Assembly: GCA_963966185.1 (NCBI GenBank)
Contig: CAWZYM010000416.1
Span: 42,001-106,000, forward strand
Reading direction: 5' to 3'
Source: Rhabditoides inermis
Lineage: Eukaryota > Nematoda > Chromadorea > Rhabditida > Rhabditidae
DNA length: 64,000 bases
In this document: piece by piece, positions 62,264-64,000 of the stretch
Layout: every line of letters starts with the position of its first letter
Numbering within the stretch: the stretch's first letter is position 1
Notes under the pieces: model-generated
What the model was told of the DNA's origin: nothing
The model's database searches: none
The model's input: the letters and a program-made list of their open reading frames with translations, nothing else
Position numbers and translations under genes: made by a program

Positions 62264-63336
62264 ATAATAGTTTATCCATATGTTATCAATCATCAAACAG
62301 CACAAACATCCTAGTACCGGTTAAGAACAAAGGGTGGTTTGGCAGAGCGATGACTGCGACAGAACCTTTTGACACCCAAAACGTGTATAGAAAAGGTCTG
62401 TCAATCTTAGAAACGGATGCAAGAACTTCTGAAGTTAGTAGAGAGAGAAAGCCAACTACGTCAGGACACTTCGTCGCCAGAGAGCAATAAAATTACATAC
62501 GAGTGGGGTCATCTACAGTGAAACGTGAGCGGTTGTGTGTGAAAAATGACATAAGTTCGTTTCTGAAGTCAATCTTTTTGAATTGGCATACTGTGGAAGA
62601 ATCAAGGTTGTTCCAGTATTTTGTAACTCGATATGTAATGAAACTCTGACCAAGGGTGGTTCGCGACGCACATGTGATTTTTAAACCATTTGAACGCAGC
62701 GAAGCAGATCTAGCATTCGGCAAAACCAGAAGAAATGGATTTTCTGCTTTTATATGACCATAAATAAAGCTGTGGACAATTCTCAAATCTGACAACACTC
62801 TACGAGTCCACAGTGTCTCAAGGGAAAACTTATGTAGCCGTTCCGCATATGATAGTTTAGGAGCAAGTAGTTTCGTGAACGATCTTTGCACCGCTTCAAG
62901 TTTATTACTCTGGGTGACATTGAGGGCTAAGAGAACCTCACTACCGTATTCGAGAACAGGACGAACCTTATACTTGTAAAAATTCATAAACAGAGACTCG
63001 TTGTGGTGGAAAGCCATTCTTAAAACACCAATTCTAGACGATGCTTTCTGTATTGTTCGTTTTATATGCTCGCCAGGACTAAGGTCTTGTGTGAGTGTAA
63101 TACCAAGATCCTTAATCGATTCGACACAAAGAATAGTATGACCATCGCATTTATAGATAGATTTTATTGCACCTTTGCCAAAATGTATCACATTGCACTT
63201 AGCAGTCGACAATGACAGTTGCCGCTCGTCAAGCCAATGGAATACACTATGCAAATCAGATTCAAGTAGATCGTGGAAGTTTATTATGTTTTGAGGAATA
63301 GACAACTTTGAGGAATAGACAACAGGAATATACAAC
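62264..63336 (-). mobile_element. CR1-like LINE 3' tail, copy 3 of 3
   Basis: Minus-strand frame 62493-63335. It differs from the other copies by Ser for Asn (DLSPGEH) and by one residue at the satellite-proximal start. Confidence 0.9.
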
Positions 63337-64000
63337 TCATTGCCTCATTGCCTCATTGCCTCATTGCCTCATTGCCTCATTGAGGCAATGAGGCAATGAG
63401 GCAATGAGGCAACGAGACAATGAGGCAATGAGGCAATGAGGCAATGAGGCAATGAGGCAATGAGGCAATGAGGCAATGAGGCAATGAGGCAATGAGGCAA
63501 TGAGGCAATGAGACAATGAGGCAATGAGGCAATGAGGCAATGAGGCAACGAGACAATGAGGCAATGATGCAATGAGGCAATGAGGCAATGAGGCAATGAG
63601 GCAATGAGGCAATGAGGCAATGAGGCAATGAGGCAATGAGGCAATGAGGCAATGAGGCAATGAAGTAATGAGGTAATGGGTAATGAGGCAATGAGGCAAT
63701 GAGGCAATGAGGCAATGAGGCAATGAGGCAATGAGGCAATGAGGCAATGAGGCAACGAGACAATGAGGCAATGAAGTAATGAGGTAATGAGGTAATGGGC
63801 AATGAGGCAATGAGGCAATGAGGCAATGAGGCAATGAGGCAATGAGGCAATGAGGCAACGAGACAATGAGGCAATGAGGCAATGAGGCAATGAGGCAATG
63901 AGGCAATGAGGCAATGAGGCAATGAGGCAATGAGGCAATGAGGCAATGAGGCAATGAGGCAATGAGGCAATGAGGCAATGAGGCAATGAGGCAATGAGGC
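63337..64000. repeat. Octamer satellite with inverted head, runs off the window
   Basis: Inverted TCATTGCC units to about 63382, then direct GGCAATGA units with the AACGAGAC and AAGTAATG landmarks to the end of the window. Confidence 0.95.

Overview
The window is nuclear DNA of a metazoan, most likely a nematode (probably Rhabditida). The evidence is a Str/Srd-type seven-transmembrane chemoreceptor with many small exons, a short ionotropic-glutamate-receptor-like channel, introns mostly of 40-600 bp with TTTCAG-type acceptors, and a gene whose ATG directly follows a TTTCAG acceptor, as at a spliced-leader site. The species cannot be named from sequence alone. Well over half of the window is tandem repeat or mobile element, so most long open frames are artefacts of repeats.

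Layout. 1-2213: 3' end of a chemoreceptor gene, repeated almost exactly at 30127-32227. 2214-19645: a repeat field built from an 11-bp satellite (ATACATCACRT), a 13/18-bp TTACCC-type repeat, two copies of a foldback element, two copies of a tRNA-like repeat, a CR1-like LINE with intact ORF2, a gag-only LTR-element remnant and a LINE that kept its 5' part but lost its 3' part. 19646-31411: a gene island with an iGluR-like channel (minus, 14 exons, an RTE-type LINE fragment in one intron), a CHFR/RNF8-like RING protein (minus, 5 exons, frame closes exactly) and the complete chemoreceptor locus (plus, 9 exons). 32228-34259: intergenic sequence with two decayed tRNA-like units. 34260-38256: a 22-exon gene encoding C2H2 fingers, a MULE-type transposase core, a SWIM finger and a PHD finger, probably a domesticated or intron-rich Mutator-like transposase. 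39484-40104: a small low-complexity gene. 40550-64000: Ty3/gypsy polyprotein genes (minus) in two copies 8460 bp apart, embedded in 7-bp (GGCAAGA) and 8-bp (GGCAATGA, GACATTCT) satellites that also carry three nearly identical CR1 3' tails.

Two themes stand out. First, the satellites are linked to mobile elements: CR1 3' ends run straight into satellite units, elements are cut at satellite borders, and element plus satellite were amplified together. Second, several places carry marks of sequence or assembly error: homopolymer contractions confined to one of two copies, an 11-bp tandem duplication that breaks a frame, an exact 185-bp tandem duplication, and a noisy join near 50 kb. Those genes should be read with that in mind.

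The single-copy genes do not form a pathway. The channel and the chemoreceptor are both sensory or neuronal membrane proteins in type; the RING protein is a ubiquitin-ligase type; the transposase-derived gene is a likely DNA- and chromatin-binding protein.
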